Made by a program: the position numbers and the translations under genes
In this document: in pieces, positions 34,555 to 42,800 of the stretch
Layout: each line of letters starts with the position of its first letter
Numbering within the stretch: the stretch's first letter is position 1
Assembly (NCBI GenBank): GCA_036245095.1
Contig: BSWA01000002.1
Coordinates: 263,027-327,026, forward strand
DNA: 64,000 nt
Reading direction: 5' to 3'
Origin: Improbicoccus devescovinae
GTDB taxonomy: Bacteria > Bacillota > Clostridia > Oscillospirales > Acutalibacteraceae
Notes under the pieces: model-generated
Database searches by the model: none
What the model saw: only the letters and a program-made list of their open reading frames with translations
What the model was told of the DNA's origin: nothing

Positions 34555-35457
34555 TTAGGCAAAAATAATAGATGATTTTTCTTTTTCATTATTTAATAAA
34601 ATATTACGTTTGTAGTAATATAGTTTCTCAGGATATGTGCCATAATATCTAAGTTCCGATTCGAATCCTTGGGCTTCGAGCATTTTGATAGATGCAATAT
34701 TTTCGGGATGAACCGTAGTGCAGATACGAACAAAATGAATTTTATCATTTTTTTTCGCTTCTTGAAGAACTTGCAGCGCTCCGTTGAGCATGCCAGTGGC
34801 TATGCCTCTGCCCGTATATTCTTTTGCTACAAAATATGAAATCCAACAGGAGGTCCGTCCGTATTGCGTGAAAGTGATCACGCCTACTGGGATTTGAGGG
34901 CTTTCAGTGTTATCTGCTGATGTTAAGCTGGTATCAGGGTCTGCGTCAGGTGGAACGGGTATTACCCTGGCATCGGTTGTTTTGGGTTGGTTGCGAGGGC
35001 CTGTGCAAACAAATGCGAATACGTCGGGCGGATTCGATGCAAGATATTTAAATCTACTTTCAGCTTCGTCGGGCTTCATCAAAGGACCTAAATTATAATG
35101 TTCCATGTAGGCTCTATTTCTAGGATTACTATTTAAGTCTACGTATAATTCAGCATAATCTCGATTGTTATGGAAAGGTACGATTGTGTATTTCTTTTTG
35201 TTTTTTCCGCTAAATGTCAGCATGGTTTGTAGGTCTTGTAGAGGAATCCCGGTTTTCTCGGACATATTTAAAAAAGCTTTATTTTTTGCAGCCTCAGAAT
35301 CAAACAACTGTTCATTTGGGGCGTGTGGATCTACGGCGTTTTGGGAGTATGTAGGTGCAGATGGTTTTGCGGAAATTTTAACTTCGATAAATAACGACTG
35401 AATACAAAATAAAAATCCTAGGCTCGTCAGTATGATGGATTTTATGTTTAATTTCAT
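34555..35457 (-). CDS. GNAT-family N-acetyltransferase with an export signal
   Basis: The C-terminal half is a GNAT domain: the acetyl-CoA loop YTGRGIATG at 214-222 (motif A), a preceding strand CWISYFVAKE, and motif B NIASIKMLEAQGF at 253-265. The N-terminus is a signal-like segment (MKLNIKSIILTSLGFLFCIQ, hydrophobic to about residue 25, then ISAKPSAP). GNAT enzymes need acetyl-CoA, which is cytoplasmic, so an exported one makes sense only if it works in a host cell that supplies acetyl-CoA; this is inference. A linker near 155-185 is Pro/Asp/Thr-rich. AAGGAG lies 10 bases before the ATG. The gene is AT-rich like core genes and sits beside the secreted array. Substrate unknown. Confidence 0.75.
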   Translation of the reverse strand: MKLNIKSIILTSLGFLFCIQSLFIEVKISAKPSAPTYSQNAVDPHAPNEQLFDSEAAKNKAFLNMSEKTGIPLQDLQTMLTFSGKNKKKYTIVPFHNNRDYAELYVDLNSNPRNRAYMEHYNLGPLMKPDEAESRFKYLASNPPDVFAFVCTGPRNQPKTTDARVIPVPPDADPDTSLTSADNTESPQIPVGVITFTQYGRTSCWISYFVAKEYTGRGIATGMLNGALQVLQEAKKNDKIHFVRICTTVHPENIASIKMLEAQGFESELRYYGTYPEKLYYYKRNILLNNEKEKSSIIFA

Positions 35458-35567
35458 AAAATTAAGACTCCTTGTTTTTTAATATAAATAATATAACAGA
35501 TATTATAAATATATTGTATTACATATATTATTTTTTGCAAGGAGTTTTATGAATTATTTTAAATTAA

Positions 35568-36305
35568 TTAAGCATCGGGAGCGAGGTTAGAAATTATATT
35601 TGTAGGATCTATAAATTTATTGTTTTCTTTCATCGAGAATAAAAGACATGGTCGAGATAATAGGCCTAATTTAGTATTTTTGTCTACATTTTGGCCTTTT
35701 TTAACCGATATTTTTGTAATATTTGCATAATTTGTAATCACAGATTTTCCATCGATTTTATGATCGATAATAACATTGTTAGCTCCTATTCGAATAACGC
35801 TACCATCGGCCACAGAATTCACATGGCACACAGGGTCACCCAGCTTATTAGCTGTATTTTCGGGATTTATTTGTTTCCAATTCTTTGGAATTATATTTAT
35901 TTCCGGATGAGTTCTCCAGTCATTATACTGAGTATCATGAACATGTTTTTGGCTAAATTTTTTAGTTATTTCCGGATCATCTATCGGACATCCTACTTCG
36001 GTGTTATCCAAGCCTTGGGCCATAACTTCTTTAGCCACGCCTGTATTATCGGCGGTTTCATCTAGATCATCGGTATCGGGAGCAAGTAATTCAATTTGTT
36101 CATGTGAATTTGTGTTGGGATTAGCAAATTCTGTGCTTTCAGGTTGCGGGTTTTGTGCATTTTGTACAACTGAACGAGAAATAATATTTTTATTTTGTAT
36201 AGAATTGTATGTCGTATAACTTGCGGCAACTACCGCGAACAAACATATTCCTAATGCAAGATAAAGCCCGCGACGCTTTTGAGAAGAAATATCGTTAAAA
36301 AGCAT
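35568..36305 (-). CDS. SpoIIQ/M23-like protein, catalytically degenerate
   Basis: A basic N-terminus and one membrane segment (residues 13-31) are followed by an acidic spacer and a C-terminal LytM/M23-like domain. The stretch KKFSQKHVHDTQYNDWRTHPEINI (about 115-138; key residues DWRTH) resembles the SpoIIQ group of sporulation proteins, where DWRTHxGxDI is typical. The second metal Asp is Asn here, and the usual HxH near the end is replaced by CLLFSM, so zinc-endopeptidase activity is unlikely. SpoIIQ itself acts as a scaffold in the forespore-mother cell channel. The start is the ATG at 36305 with AAGGAG 8 bases before; a GTG three codons upstream overlaps that site. It is 245 aa, and no other sporulation gene is nearby. 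Confidence 0.7.
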   Translation of the reverse strand: MLFNDISSQKRRGLYLALGICLFAVVAASYTTYNSIQNKNIISRSVVQNAQNPQPESTEFANPNTNSHEQIELLAPDTDDLDETADNTGVAKEVMAQGLDNTEVGCPIDDPEITKKFSQKHVHDTQYNDWRTHPEINIIPKNWKQINPENTANKLGDPVCHVNSVADGSVIRIGANNVIIDHKIDGKSVITNYANITKISVKKGQNVDKNTKLGLLSRPCLLFSMKENNKFIDPTNIISNLAPDA

Positions 36306-36591
36306 TATGATCACTCCTTATGTTCCAAGCTTCAAAGTATATTATGCTTTGGAATTCGTTGGAATATTCAGTGAGATTTCTAATTTAATTTTAAAATTTG
36401 TGAATATTTATGATAAATTTATTTTTTTATTTATATTACATTAAAATATTTATATTTTTTATTTGTTTATGTTTATTATCACGAAAATAAAATTTTAGTA
36501 TTGAATTTTTAATTTACAAAAATATAATAAGTCCGTATATTGCGTATTGATTTAATTTCGACATAATCAGTAGCATCCTGGAGGTGTTGCT

Positions 36592-37923
36592 TTGGCGTTC
36601 GAAGGACTAACCGAGAAATTGACGCGAATTTTTAAAAAAATGAGCTCTAAAGGCAGATTAACTGAATTTGACATTAAAGACTCAATGCGGGATGTTCGTC
36701 TTGCTTTATTAGAGGCTGATGTAAATTATTTGGTTGTCAAAGATTTGATCTCAAAAATATCGGAGAAAGCCACTGGATCGGAAATTCTCAAAAGTTTGAC
36801 ACCGGCTCAAATGGTTATCAAAATAGTAAACACTGAACTTGAAAATTTAATGGGTCCCGAGCCAGAAATTAAATTCAAGCCTCGTGGATTAACTGTGATT
36901 ATGTTATGCGGTCTTCAAGGATCAGGAAAAACTACTCAGGCGGTAAAACTTGCAGTTTTCCTAAGAAAAAAAGGCTACAAGCCTTTAATATCAGCATGTG
37001 ATATATATCGCCCAGCGGCGATCAAGCAACTTCAAGTTTTAGCCAAAAGTGTAAATATAGACGTTTACTCCGAAGACGCTAACAAAGATGTTGTTGAAAT
37101 TGCACAAAATTCTCATGCATACGCTCACGAAAATAGCAAAAACTTACTTATTTTAGACACTGCCGGAAGATTGCAATTAGATGAAATCCTGATGAAAGAG
37201 CTAGAAAGTATTAAGATTGCGTTAAATCCTGTTGAGATTTTACTAGTTGTCGACTCAATGGCAGGCCAAGATGCCGTAAGCGTTGCGCAAGTTTTCGATA
37301 AGCGAATTGATATAACTGGAGTAGTTCTCACAAAATTTGACGGTGATTCTCGTGGCGGGGCGGCCTTATCGATTAGAGCAGTAGTCGGCAAGCCTATAAA
37401 ATTCATTGGAACGGGGGAGCGTCCTGATAACATAGAATTATTTCATCCAAAAAGAATTGTTTCGAGAATCCTCGGGATGGGTGACGTACTTTCACTTATT
37501 GAATCCGCTGAAGAAGTCATTGACAAGGAACGCGCTGATGAAATCGCAAAAAAAATGGCCGCAAATAAGTTCGATTTTAATGATTTTTTAAACATGATAA
37601 ATCAAGTAAGACGAATGGGACCGTTGAAATCTATATTCGAAAAGCTGCCCGCCATGGGCAATTTAGGAGATCTCGGTAACTTAAATTTCGATGATAATAT
37701 TATTAAAAAAATCGAGGCCATGATATATTCGATGAGGCCAGAAGAGCGCAGGCACCCTGATATAATAAATTCTTCTAGAAAGCGCCGAATCGCAAATGGT
37801 AGTGGGAATCAATTAAGTGAGGTGAATTCGTTTTTTAAACGCTTTGAGGAAACTTGTAAAATTATGAAAAATTTTACTAAAAATAAACATGGTTGGCTTT
37901 CTAATTTTTTGAAAAAACGTTGA
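36592..37923 (+). CDS. ffh: Signal recognition particle protein Ffh (SRP54)
   Basis: Ffh binds signal sequences and SRP RNA and delivers ribosomes to FtsY at the membrane. Domains in order: the N domain (1-88), the GTPase domain with P-loop GLQGSGKTT at 107-115, DTAGRLQLDE near 189 and TKFDGDSRGG near 245, then the methionine-rich M domain (about 295-430) with MRPEERRHPDIINSSRKRRIA. Length 443 aa is normal. It starts with TTG after GGAGGTG. Many exported proteins in this window depend on this pathway. The 286 bases upstream are AT-rich with no clear gene. Confidence 0.97.
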   Translation: MAFEGLTEKLTRIFKKMSSKGRLTEFDIKDSMRDVRLALLEADVNYLVVKDLISKISEKATGSEILKSLTPAQMVIKIVNTELENLMGPEPEIKFKPRGLTVIMLCGLQGSGKTTQAVKLAVFLRKKGYKPLISACDIYRPAAIKQLQVLAKSVNIDVYSEDANKDVVEIAQNSHAYAHENSKNLLILDTAGRLQLDEILMKELESIKIALNPVEILLVVDSMAGQDAVSVAQVFDKRIDITGVVLTKFDGDSRGGAALSIRAVVGKPIKFIGTGERPDNIELFHPKRIVSRILGMGDVLSLIESAEEVIDKERADEIAKKMAANKFDFNDFLNMINQVRRMGPLKSIFEKLPAMGNLGDLGNLNFDDNIIKKIEAMIYSMRPEERRHPDIINSSRKRRIANGSGNQLSEVNSFFKRFEETCKIMKNFTKNKHGWLSNFLKKR

Positions 37924-37963
37924 ATTTTTTACGTAATTTTTGTGCAAAATTAGCGTAAATTAA

Positions 37964-37998
37964 TTTAATATTTAATATTTAATATTTAATATTTAATT
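37964..37998. repeat. TTTAATA heptamer tandem repeat
   Basis: Four perfect copies and one imperfect copy of a 7-base unit lie between ffh and rpsP, just before the rpsP ribosome binding site. The tract could vary in copy number. Confidence 0.8.
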
Positions 37999-38022
37999 TG
38001 TATATTTAAAGGAGTGGTTTTT

Positions 38023-38289
38023 TTGGCAGTAAAAATAAGATTGCGTAGGCTTGGTTCACATAAGAAGCCGTTTTATAGAGTCGTTGTCGCTGATTCTAGA
38101 TCACCGAGAGATGGTAAATTTATTGAGGAAATTGGGTATCATGATCCTATTTTGAAAGAGAAAAATTCAAAATTTGATTTGGAAAAAGCAAAAAAATGGA
38201 TAGCATGTGGGGCTCAGCCGACTCAAGTAGTTAGGTCTATAATGAACAAAAAACTTAGAGAATTTGAGCAAAATTCTAATACAAATTAG
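38023..38289 (+). CDS. rpsP: 30S ribosomal protein S16
   Basis: S16 is a small-subunit assembly protein. The sequence AVKIRLRRLGSHKKPFYRVV at the N-terminus and DSRSPRDGKFIEEIGYHDP are diagnostic. It starts at TTG 38023 (88 aa) with AAAGGAG eight bases before; the in-frame GTG at 38014 lies in that site. In most Clostridia a KH-domain RNA-binding gene follows; here rimM follows directly. Confidence 0.96.
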   Translation: MAVKIRLRRLGSHKKPFYRVVVADSRSPRDGKFIEEIGYHDPILKEKNSKFDLEKAKKWIACGAQPTQVVRSIMNKKLREFEQNSNTN

Positions 38290-38293
38290 TACA

Positions 38294-38806
38294 ATGTATG
38301 AGGAATTGTTTCCTATCGGTAGGATAGGTAAGGTTAATGGTAAAGATCAGGTAAGAATCAATCTTTTTGTAGATATTGAACCGTTTTTTAAAAAAATAAT
38401 TATTGTTTTTGTGGAAAATAATAATGGTATTTTTGTGAAATATGATATTTTTTTCTCGAAATTGGTTGATAAAGTCATGTTCTTAAAATTCAAAAATTTA
38501 GAGTCGTCGGATTTTGTTAAAAAAAATTATAAACAAAAAATTTTTATCGAAATTCGAATTTCGAGGTTAAATTCAAATGAATATTCTGTACATGATTTGA
38601 TTGGATGCGAAGTATTGGATGTTAATTTGGACAAAAAATATGGCATTATATCGGAAGTTTTTATGAATCCTGCTAATGATATTTATTTAATAAAAAATGA
38701 AATTGGACAAGAATTTTTGTTCCCAGCTGTTGCTGAGTATATTTCTAGTATAAATATACACAAAAAAATTGTATGGGTTGCTCCGATTAAAGGGATGTTT
38801 GTTTAG
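38294..38806 (+). CDS. rimM: Ribosome maturation factor RimM
   Basis: RimM helps mature the 3' domain of 16S rRNA, binding S19. The N-terminal domain begins FPIGRIGKVNGKDQV, and the C-terminal PRC-barrel includes LIGCEVLD and FLFPAVAEYI near the end, the family hallmark. It is 170 aa when started at the ATG at 38294, five bases after the rpsP stop. No ribosome binding site is seen, so translational coupling to rpsP is likely. It is more diverged than the other core proteins here, and trmD and rplS, its usual partners, are absent next to it. Confidence 0.85.
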   Translation: MYEELFPIGRIGKVNGKDQVRINLFVDIEPFFKKIIIVFVENNNGIFVKYDIFFSKLVDKVMFLKFKNLESSDFVKKNYKQKIFIEIRISRLNSNEYSVHDLIGCEVLDVNLDKKYGIISEVFMNPANDIYLIKNEIGQEFLFPAVAEYISSINIHKKIVWVAPIKGMFV

Positions 38807-38834
38807 TTATTTTGTACTAAATGAGTGATTTAAA

Positions 38835-40598
38835 TTGGATTATTTAATGAAAATTAAAGAAAAACTCAAAAAAGTGTCGACAGACCCAGGCGTGTATCTT
38901 ATGAAAAATGAATTTGGAGATATTATTTATATCGGTAAGTCAAAGTGTTTGAAAAATAGATTAAAACAATATTTTCAAAATTATGGTAATGTTTCAGTCA
39001 AAACTGCTAAATTAGTTAGCCAAATAACAGATTTTGAGTATATAATTACTAATAGTGAATATGAGGCTTTGGTTCTTGAATGTAATTTGATAAAAATTCA
39101 TAATCCAAAATATAATATTTTATTGAAAGATTCCAAAGGCTATCATTATATAAAAATTACTAATATAAATTGGCCGCGAATGTATTTTGTAGCGAATAAT
39201 TTCGAGAAAGATGCTGAATATTTGGGGCCATATATGAGCTTTAATATGAGAAATTTGTTTTATGAAGTTTGTTCTATTTTTAAAATTGCAACTTGTAATC
39301 GGGAATTTTTTGAGCCGATTCCTGTGGAAATAAACAAAAAAAACACTAAATTCAATCGTAATTTTGTGTATAAAAAACAAAATATTAAGCGCCCGTGTTT
39401 GAATTATTATATAAATAAATGTTCAGCGCCGTGTTATTGTATGATTTCAAAACAGGAATATTCGGAAAATTTTAATCATGCTCTGGATTTGTTTAAAAAT
39501 GGTAATGAACAGGTTTTGAATAAATTAAAACAAGATATGTATGATTCCGCTGAGAATAAATTATTTGAAAAAGCTGCTAAAATTCGGGATATTATTCGTT
39601 TAATTTTGGGCATAAATGACAAACAAAAAATTGTTTCTGTCAAAATCAAAGAACAAGATGTTGTTTCTTTTGTGCAAAATGACGAAAAAATTCAAGTCGA
39701 ATTGTTCGAATTTCGTAAAGGAAATCTTTGTGATACTAAAAGTTATAGTCTGGAATTGTGTAATGAAAATATGGAGGAAATACGAAGTAGATTTATTGTT
39801 TTTTATTATTCTCGTCGCGAATATATACCTGAAAATATTACAGTTGATGGAAATTTAGATAATAAAAATTTGGTTTTAAAATATTTTTTGGAGAAATTGA
39901 ACAAAAAAGTTACAATTTCTGTTCCAAAAGAAGGCGATCAATTTGAAATTGTAAATTTGTGTTCTAAAAATGCTCTTGAGAATCTTAATAAAAATTTTGA
40001 AAATAATGATAATGATGATGATTTCGATAATATTAGCGCGGAACTTGCACGAATTTTGAATTTGAAATCGGCTCCAAAATATATAGAAAGTTATGATATT
40101 TCAAATATTTCTGGTAAGCAAAATGTGGGAGTAATGGTGGTTTTTAAGGACGGCGTACCGTTGAAATCTTGTTATAGAAAATTTAAAATAAAAGAGGAAA
40201 TTCGGGATGATTACTCTTCGATAAGAGAAGTTTTGATGAGAAGATTTAAAAAATTGAGCAATATAAATATAAATTTTAATGCAAGAGATAGTAAATTTAG
40301 TTATATTACACAAAAAAATGCTTTTGATATTTTTCCAGATTTGATTTTAATAGATGGAGGTATGAGTCATACTAAAATTTCGCGAAATTTATTAAGGGAT
40401 TTTAAAATTAATATTCCGGTTTTTGGAATGGTAAAAGATGATAAACATAGGACTCGAGATCTTACTAGTGATAAGGAAATTATAAAAATTAGGGGAAATG
40501 AGAAAATTTTTAGATTTATTACTAAAATTCAGAATGAAGTTCATAGATTTGCGGTTAATTATCATAGGAAATTAAGAGATAAACGAAATTTTTATTAA
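38835..40598 (+). CDS. uvrC: UvrABC system protein C, lacking the C-terminal HhH domain
   Basis: UvrC makes the two incisions in nucleotide excision repair. The GIY-YIG domain is present (GVYLMKNEFGDIIYIGKSKCLKNRLKQYF), as are the UVR motif region (ENKLFEKAAKIRDII) and the RNase H-like endonuclease core (ESYDISNISGKQNVGVMVVF, then LILIDGGMSH). It ends at YHRKLRDKRNFY, where other UvrC proteins continue for about 50-60 residues with a tandem helix-hairpin-helix DNA-binding domain; that part is missing. The start is TTG 38835 or ATG 38847; neither has a strong ribosome binding site. It lies 28 bases after rimM. Confidence 0.92.
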   Translation: MDYLMKIKEKLKKVSTDPGVYLMKNEFGDIIYIGKSKCLKNRLKQYFQNYGNVSVKTAKLVSQITDFEYIITNSEYEALVLECNLIKIHNPKYNILLKDSKGYHYIKITNINWPRMYFVANNFEKDAEYLGPYMSFNMRNLFYEVCSIFKIATCNREFFEPIPVEINKKNTKFNRNFVYKKQNIKRPCLNYYINKCSAPCYCMISKQEYSENFNHALDLFKNGNEQVLNKLKQDMYDSAENKLFEKAAKIRDIIRLILGINDKQKIVSVKIKEQDVVSFVQNDEKIQVELFEFRKGNLCDTKSYSLELCNENMEEIRSRFIVFYYSRREYIPENITVDGNLDNKNLVLKYFLEKLNKKVTISVPKEGDQFEIVNLCSKNALENLNKNFENNDNDDDFDNISAELARILNLKSAPKYIESYDISNISGKQNVGVMVVFKDGVPLKSCYRKFKIKEEIRDDYSSIREVLMRRFKKLSNININFNARDSKFSYITQKNAFDIFPDLILIDGGMSHTKISRNLLRDFKINIPVFGMVKDDKHRTRDLTSDKEIIKIRGNEKIFRFITKIQNEVHRFAVNYHRKLRDKRNFY

Positions 40599-40625
40599 AT
40601 TTTTATTAAATTTTTGTTTTTTATG

Positions 40626-40690
40626 TTGACATATGTTTTTATTTAATGTATTTTTAAGGTATATAGTTATAGTTGAATTTAGGATATAAT
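40626..40690 (+). promoter_or_regulatory. Promoter region of the rpsL-rpsG block
   Basis: TTGACA (40626-40631) is followed 17 bases later by a weak TATTTT. A perfect TATAAT also lies at 40685-40690 but lacks a good -35 box. One of these should drive rpsL. Confidence 0.4.
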
Positions 40691-40726
40691 ATTTGCATAA
40701 AAAATATTTATCTGAGGGAGGCAATA

Positions 40727-41179
40727 ATGTCATACACAGTAAACCAATTAGTGAGAATAGGTAGGAAACCGTTGCAAAGAAAGCCGAAGGCACCAGCGCT
40801 TTTGTATGGTTATAATTCGAAATTAAGGATAGTTACAAAGTTCAACTCTCCGCAAAAGCGTGGAGTATGTACGGCAGTCAAGACAGCGACGCCAAGAAAG
40901 CCGAATTCAGCATTGCGGAAAATTGCAAGAGTGAGGCTATCAAATGGTTTGGAAGTTACGGCGTATATCCCTGGGATTGGCCATAATTTGCAGGAGCATA
41001 GTGTGGTTTTAGTTCGCGGAGGTCGGGTGCCGGATTTGCCGGGTGTGAGGTATCATATAGTTCGTGGTGTTTTAGACACACAGGGCACGGCTAAACGTAT
41101 GCAAGGGCGGTCTAAATATGGCGCTAAACGGCCAAAATCGGGTGTAGGTGGGGCTACTAAAGCTACTAAAAAAAAATAA
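40727..41179 (+). CDS. rpsL: 30S ribosomal protein S12
   Basis: S12 sits in the decoding centre. The family signatures TPRKPNSALRKIARVRLSNG and HNLQEHSVVLVRGGRVPDLPGVRYH are intact. The start is the ATG at 40727, five bases after GGGAGG (MSYTVNQLV). The usual lysine of the KTATPRKPNSA loop is present. The protein begins slightly unusually (VRIGRKPLQRKPKAPALLYGYN, a short insertion compared with most S12). It is first in the str block. Confidence 0.97.
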   Translation: MSYTVNQLVRIGRKPLQRKPKAPALLYGYNSKLRIVTKFNSPQKRGVCTAVKTATPRKPNSALRKIARVRLSNGLEVTAYIPGIGHNLQEHSVVLVRGGRVPDLPGVRYHIVRGVLDTQGTAKRMQGRSKYGAKRPKSGVGGATKATKKK

Positions 41180-41216
41180 TTTTTTAATAGAAATATTTGA
41201 TTGTAGGAGGGTTCGT

Positions 41217-41687
41217 ATGTCAAGAAGAGGAATCAGTTGTCGGCGAAGTGTTGGAACTGACTCGGTTTATAATTCTAAATTAGTTGCACGATTGATTAAT
41301 AAAGTTATGCTGGATGGCAAAAAAACGATAGCACAACATATAGTATTTACCGCATTGGCGAATGTCGGGGAAAAATTAGGTATGGCTTCAGATGCGATAC
41401 TTATGAAAGTTATGACTAATGTAATGCCGACACTAGAAGTTAAAGCGCGTCGAGTTGGTGGGGCAACATATCAGGTACCCGTGGAGGTTCGGGCGGCAAG
41501 ACGCCAAACGTTAGGTTTGCGGTGGCTCGTGAATTTTTCTAGACAGCGTTCGGAACGAACTATGATAGAACGACTTACAAATGAGCTCGTCGATGCGTTT
41601 AATAAAACAGGCGGATCTGTTAAAAAGCGCGAGGATGTTCATAAAATGGCGGATGCTAACAAGGCTTTTGCACATTATAGATGGTAA
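41217..41687 (+). CDS. rpsG: 30S ribosomal protein S7
   Basis: S7 nucleates the 30S head. MSRRG start, DSVYNSKLVARLINKVMLDGKK, VEVRAARRQTLGLRWL and NKAFAHYRW at the end are all typical; length 156 aa is normal. The ATG follows AGGAGG closely. It is 37 bases after rpsL, so co-transcribed. fusA would normally follow at once, but here a repeat array of about 1 kb intervenes. Confidence 0.97.
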   Translation: MSRRGISCRRSVGTDSVYNSKLVARLINKVMLDGKKTIAQHIVFTALANVGEKLGMASDAILMKVMTNVMPTLEVKARRVGGATYQVPVEVRAARRQTLGLRWLVNFSRQRSERTMIERLTNELVDAFNKTGGSVKKREDVHKMADANKAFAHYRW

Positions 41688-41963
41688 AAAAATATGTTAA
41701 TATTATACTGAAGTATGGTTTTTTTAGAAACATTTTGTGCAGGTTAAACAAATAATTTGGCAGAACGGGTGTAGAGAATGTGGTAATGATGTATTAAAGT
41801 ATGTTTGTTGTAAGATTTTTTTATATGTTTTGAGCGAATTATTGGATAATTAATTATTTAAAATAGATGTCGGAAATGTGTTAAAAGTGTACTGAATGTA
41901 GGTCTTATTGGATAAGATTTTGTGTGAGTTGAATAAATTATTGGTTCAATTGTTTGTTCAAGT

Positions 41964-42036
41964 TATTGCCCATCCCTGGTTCGTCTCCCCAAAGAGGAAC
42001 TAGTTGCCCTGGAGCTCTAGAATTTTATAATAATGC
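41964..42036 (+). repeat. GC-richer insert module, copy 1
   Basis: Inside one repeat unit: CTCCCCAAAGAGG, AGTTGCCCTGGAGCT and AGAATTTTATAATAAT. A near copy lies at 42139-42207. CTC and GAG can pair across CCCCAAA to give a small hairpin. Confidence 0.7.
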
Positions 42037-42138
42037 AGAATGTTATAGTGTATTAAAATGTGATTTTTATTGGAAAGATTTTGTGCGAGTTGAATAAATT
42101 ATTGGATAATTAGTTGTTTGAAATGGATGTTGGGAATA

Positions 42139-42207
42139 TTCGGTCTCCCAAAGAGGGAATCAGTAGCCCTGGAACTTCAGAATTTTATAATAATTCGGAA
42201 TGTTATA
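42139..42207 (+). repeat. GC-richer insert module, copy 2
   Basis: Second copy of the module (CTCCCAAAGAGGG, CAGTAGCCCTGGAACT, AGAATTTTATAATAAT), at the same position within its repeat unit as copy 1. Confidence 0.7.
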
Positions 42208-42800
42208 GTGTATTAAAATGTGATTTTTATTGGAAGGATTTTGTGTGAGTTGAATAAATTATTGGATAATTAGTTGTTTGAAATGGATGCCGGAAATGTT
42301 AAAAATGTATTAAAATTTGGGTTTTGTTGGATAAGATTTTGTGTAGTTTGAATAAAACATTGGATAATTAGTTGTTTAAAATGCATGCCAGAAATCTGTT
42401 GAAAGTGTATTAAAGTGTGGGTTTTGTCAAAAAAAGATTTTGTATAGTTTGAATGAATTACTGGATGGCTTATTTGTTTGCGATGGGCATTGAGAATGAG
42501 ACAATGATGTATTGTTATCAGATTTTTTTTGTATAGTTCGAATGAATTATTGGATAATTGATTATTTAAAATGGATGTCGGGAATGTGTTGAAAGTGTAT
42601 TAAAATATAGTTTTTATTGAAAAGATTTTGTATAATTTACTAAATGAATTAGTTGTTTAAGTTTTGCCTAAAATAAATGTTAAAAATGTGTTAGTAAGAT
42701 ATATTGCATTGTGGTTTTATCGAAAAAAATGTGCAAAATATATAAATATTTGGAATATATTAATTATTTAATGTATAATGTGAGGGGGAGTTGCGAGAGA

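Larger units (their letters stand above)
41700..42690 (+). repeat. Array of degenerate ~100-bp repeats between rpsG and fusA
   Basis: A unit with the order GTGTATTAAAAT, TTTTTATTGGAAAGATTTTG, GAGTTGAATAAATTATTGG, ATAATTAGTTGTTT, AAATGGATGTCGGGAATGTG recurs about eight or nine times. The GTGTATTA-like mark is found near 41789, 41887, 42048, 42208, 42305, 42405, 42506 and 42595. Spacings are 97-101 bases (last 89), except two of 160-161, which hold an extra module of about 62 bases. No open frame or tRNA is seen. It may be a fusA leader RNA, a mobile repeat or simple expansion. Confidence 0.85.

Noticed and set aside
34660..34680. tRNA-like TTCGAATCC sequence
   Set aside because: It lies within the GNAT coding frame and no acceptor or anticodon stems can be formed around it; no tRNA gene was found in the window.
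41700..42690. Repeat array as a CRISPR
   Set aside because: Units are about 100 bases and degenerate along their whole length, with no short identical repeats, unique spacers or cas genes.
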